Below are positions 63,235 to 64,000 of a stretch of 64,000 bases of DNA, one piece after another (position 1 is the first letter of the stretch; each line of letters starts with the position of its first letter). The notes beneath the pieces are model-generated. The model was not told where the DNA came from. It searched no databases and saw only the letters and a list, made by a program, of their open reading frames with translations. The stretch is taken from the NCBI GenBank assembly GCA_030068075.1, contig CM057829.1, forward strand, positions 90,009,889-90,073,888, in the 5' to 3' direction. A program made the position numbers and the translations under genes. Source of the DNA: Paguma larvata. Taxonomy: Eukaryota > Chordata > Mammalia > Carnivora > Viverridae.

Positions 63235-64000
63235 TTTTTCTTTACCTGAATTCTCTTTTGTAATAATTTACTGTCAAATTGGTTTCCATATAACACCCAG
63301 TGCTCATCCAAATAAGTGACCTCCTCTGTGCCCGTCACCCACTCTCTCCGCTCCTACACCCCTGTCACCTCTCAGTTTGTTCTTAGTCTTTGAGAGTCTC
63401 TTATGTTTTGTCTCCCTCCCTCTCCGTGTCTTTTTTCTTTACCTCTCTTCCCCTCCCCCGTGGTTTTCTGCTAAGTCTCTCAAAATCCACCTATGGGTGG
63501 AAACTTATGGTATCTGTCTTTCTCTGCCTGACTTATTTCACTCAGCATAATACCCTCCAGTTCCATCCATGTTGCTACACATGGCCAGATTTCATTCTTT
63601 CTCATTGCTGCATAGTATTCCATTGTATGTATGTGTGTGTATATACATATATACATCTTCTTTACCCATTCGTCAGTTGATGGACACTTAGTCTCTTTCC
63701 ATGATTTGGCTATTGTCGAAAGTGCTGCTATGAACATTGGGGTACACATGCACTTATGCATCAGCACTCCTGTGTCTCTTGGGTAGATTCCTAGCAGTGC
63801 TATTGCTGGGTCATAGGATAGTTCTATTTGCATTTTTTTGAGGAACCTCCACACCGTTTTCCAGAGTGGCTGCACCAGTTTGCATTCCCACCAACAGTGT
63901 AGGAGGGTGCCTGCTTCTCCTCATCCTCGCCAGCATCTATAGTTTCCTGATTTATTCATTTTAGCCACTCTAACCGGTTTAAGGTGGTATCTCAGTGTGG
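63235..64000 (-). mobile_element. Feline-type L1, 3' UTR and ORF2 end, runs off window
   Basis: Reversed L1 3' UTR phrases occur ('tttactgtcaaattggtttcc', 'acacccagtgctcatcc', 'agagtctcttatgttttgtctccctcc'). The reversed ORF2 C-terminal part follows from about 63480. The minus-strand ORF at 63480-63875 (131 codons) is the ORF2 C-terminal remnant ([18 protein letters not shown]...). The 5' portion lies beyond 64000, so completeness is unknown. Confidence 0.92.

Noticed and set aside
63480..63875. 131-codon minus-strand ORF as a host gene
   Set aside because: It is the C-terminal remnant of L1 ORF2, not a host gene.

Overview
This is vertebrate nuclear DNA, almost certainly from a felid or a close feliform carnivore. 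It holds no bacterial, phage or CRISPR features. Two lines of evidence give the source. About fifteen copies of a tRNA-Lys-derived carnivore SINE are present, with the head 'GGCGCCTGGGTGGCTCAGT', a CT-rich middle and an A-rich tail. The L1 3' ends are also of the type I associate with cat genomes. Apart from three short exons, long reading frames are absent and the few ORFs of about 100 codons fall in repeats or have no recognisable product.

The window is an interior piece of GRIK2, which encodes the kainate-type glutamate receptor GluK2 (GluR6), on the + strand. Three consecutive in-phase coding exons are visible: 39536-39679 (48 codons), 42781-42888 (36 codons) and 57778-57891 (38 codons). 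Together they encode 122 continuous residues, about 318-439 of the human precursor. This covers the end of the amino-terminal domain and the linker into the S1 half of the ligand-binding domain, with four N-glycosylation sequons and one disulfide cysteine. The start codon, the transmembrane exons and the RNA-edited exons lie outside the window.

Layout: 1-39535 is the 3' part of a long intron with SINEs, MIR, L2, MER5-like and LTR remnants, microsatellites and unresolved AT-rich sequence. 39680-42780 is a 3.1 kb intron with an inverted SINE pair. 42889-57777 is a 14.9 kb intron holding L2 and MIR copies and a three-layer nested L1 block (50798-54528). 57892-64000 is the 5' part of the next intron, with L2, MIR and SINE copies, a chimeric SINE/L1/SINE insertion (62497-63011) and a minus-strand L1 that runs off the window end.

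No previously undescribed gene system was found. The most unusual structures are a 114-bp inverted duplication (34123-34236 and 35034-35147, 2 mismatches, no indels), the chimeric retroinsertion with target-site duplications, the nested L2/LTR/SINE and L1-in-L1 blocks, a weak acceptor at the third exon, and complementary GT/CA tracts on either side of the first exon. Repeat family names come from recognising consensus features by eye, so borders are approximate unless a target-site duplication (TSD) fixes them.
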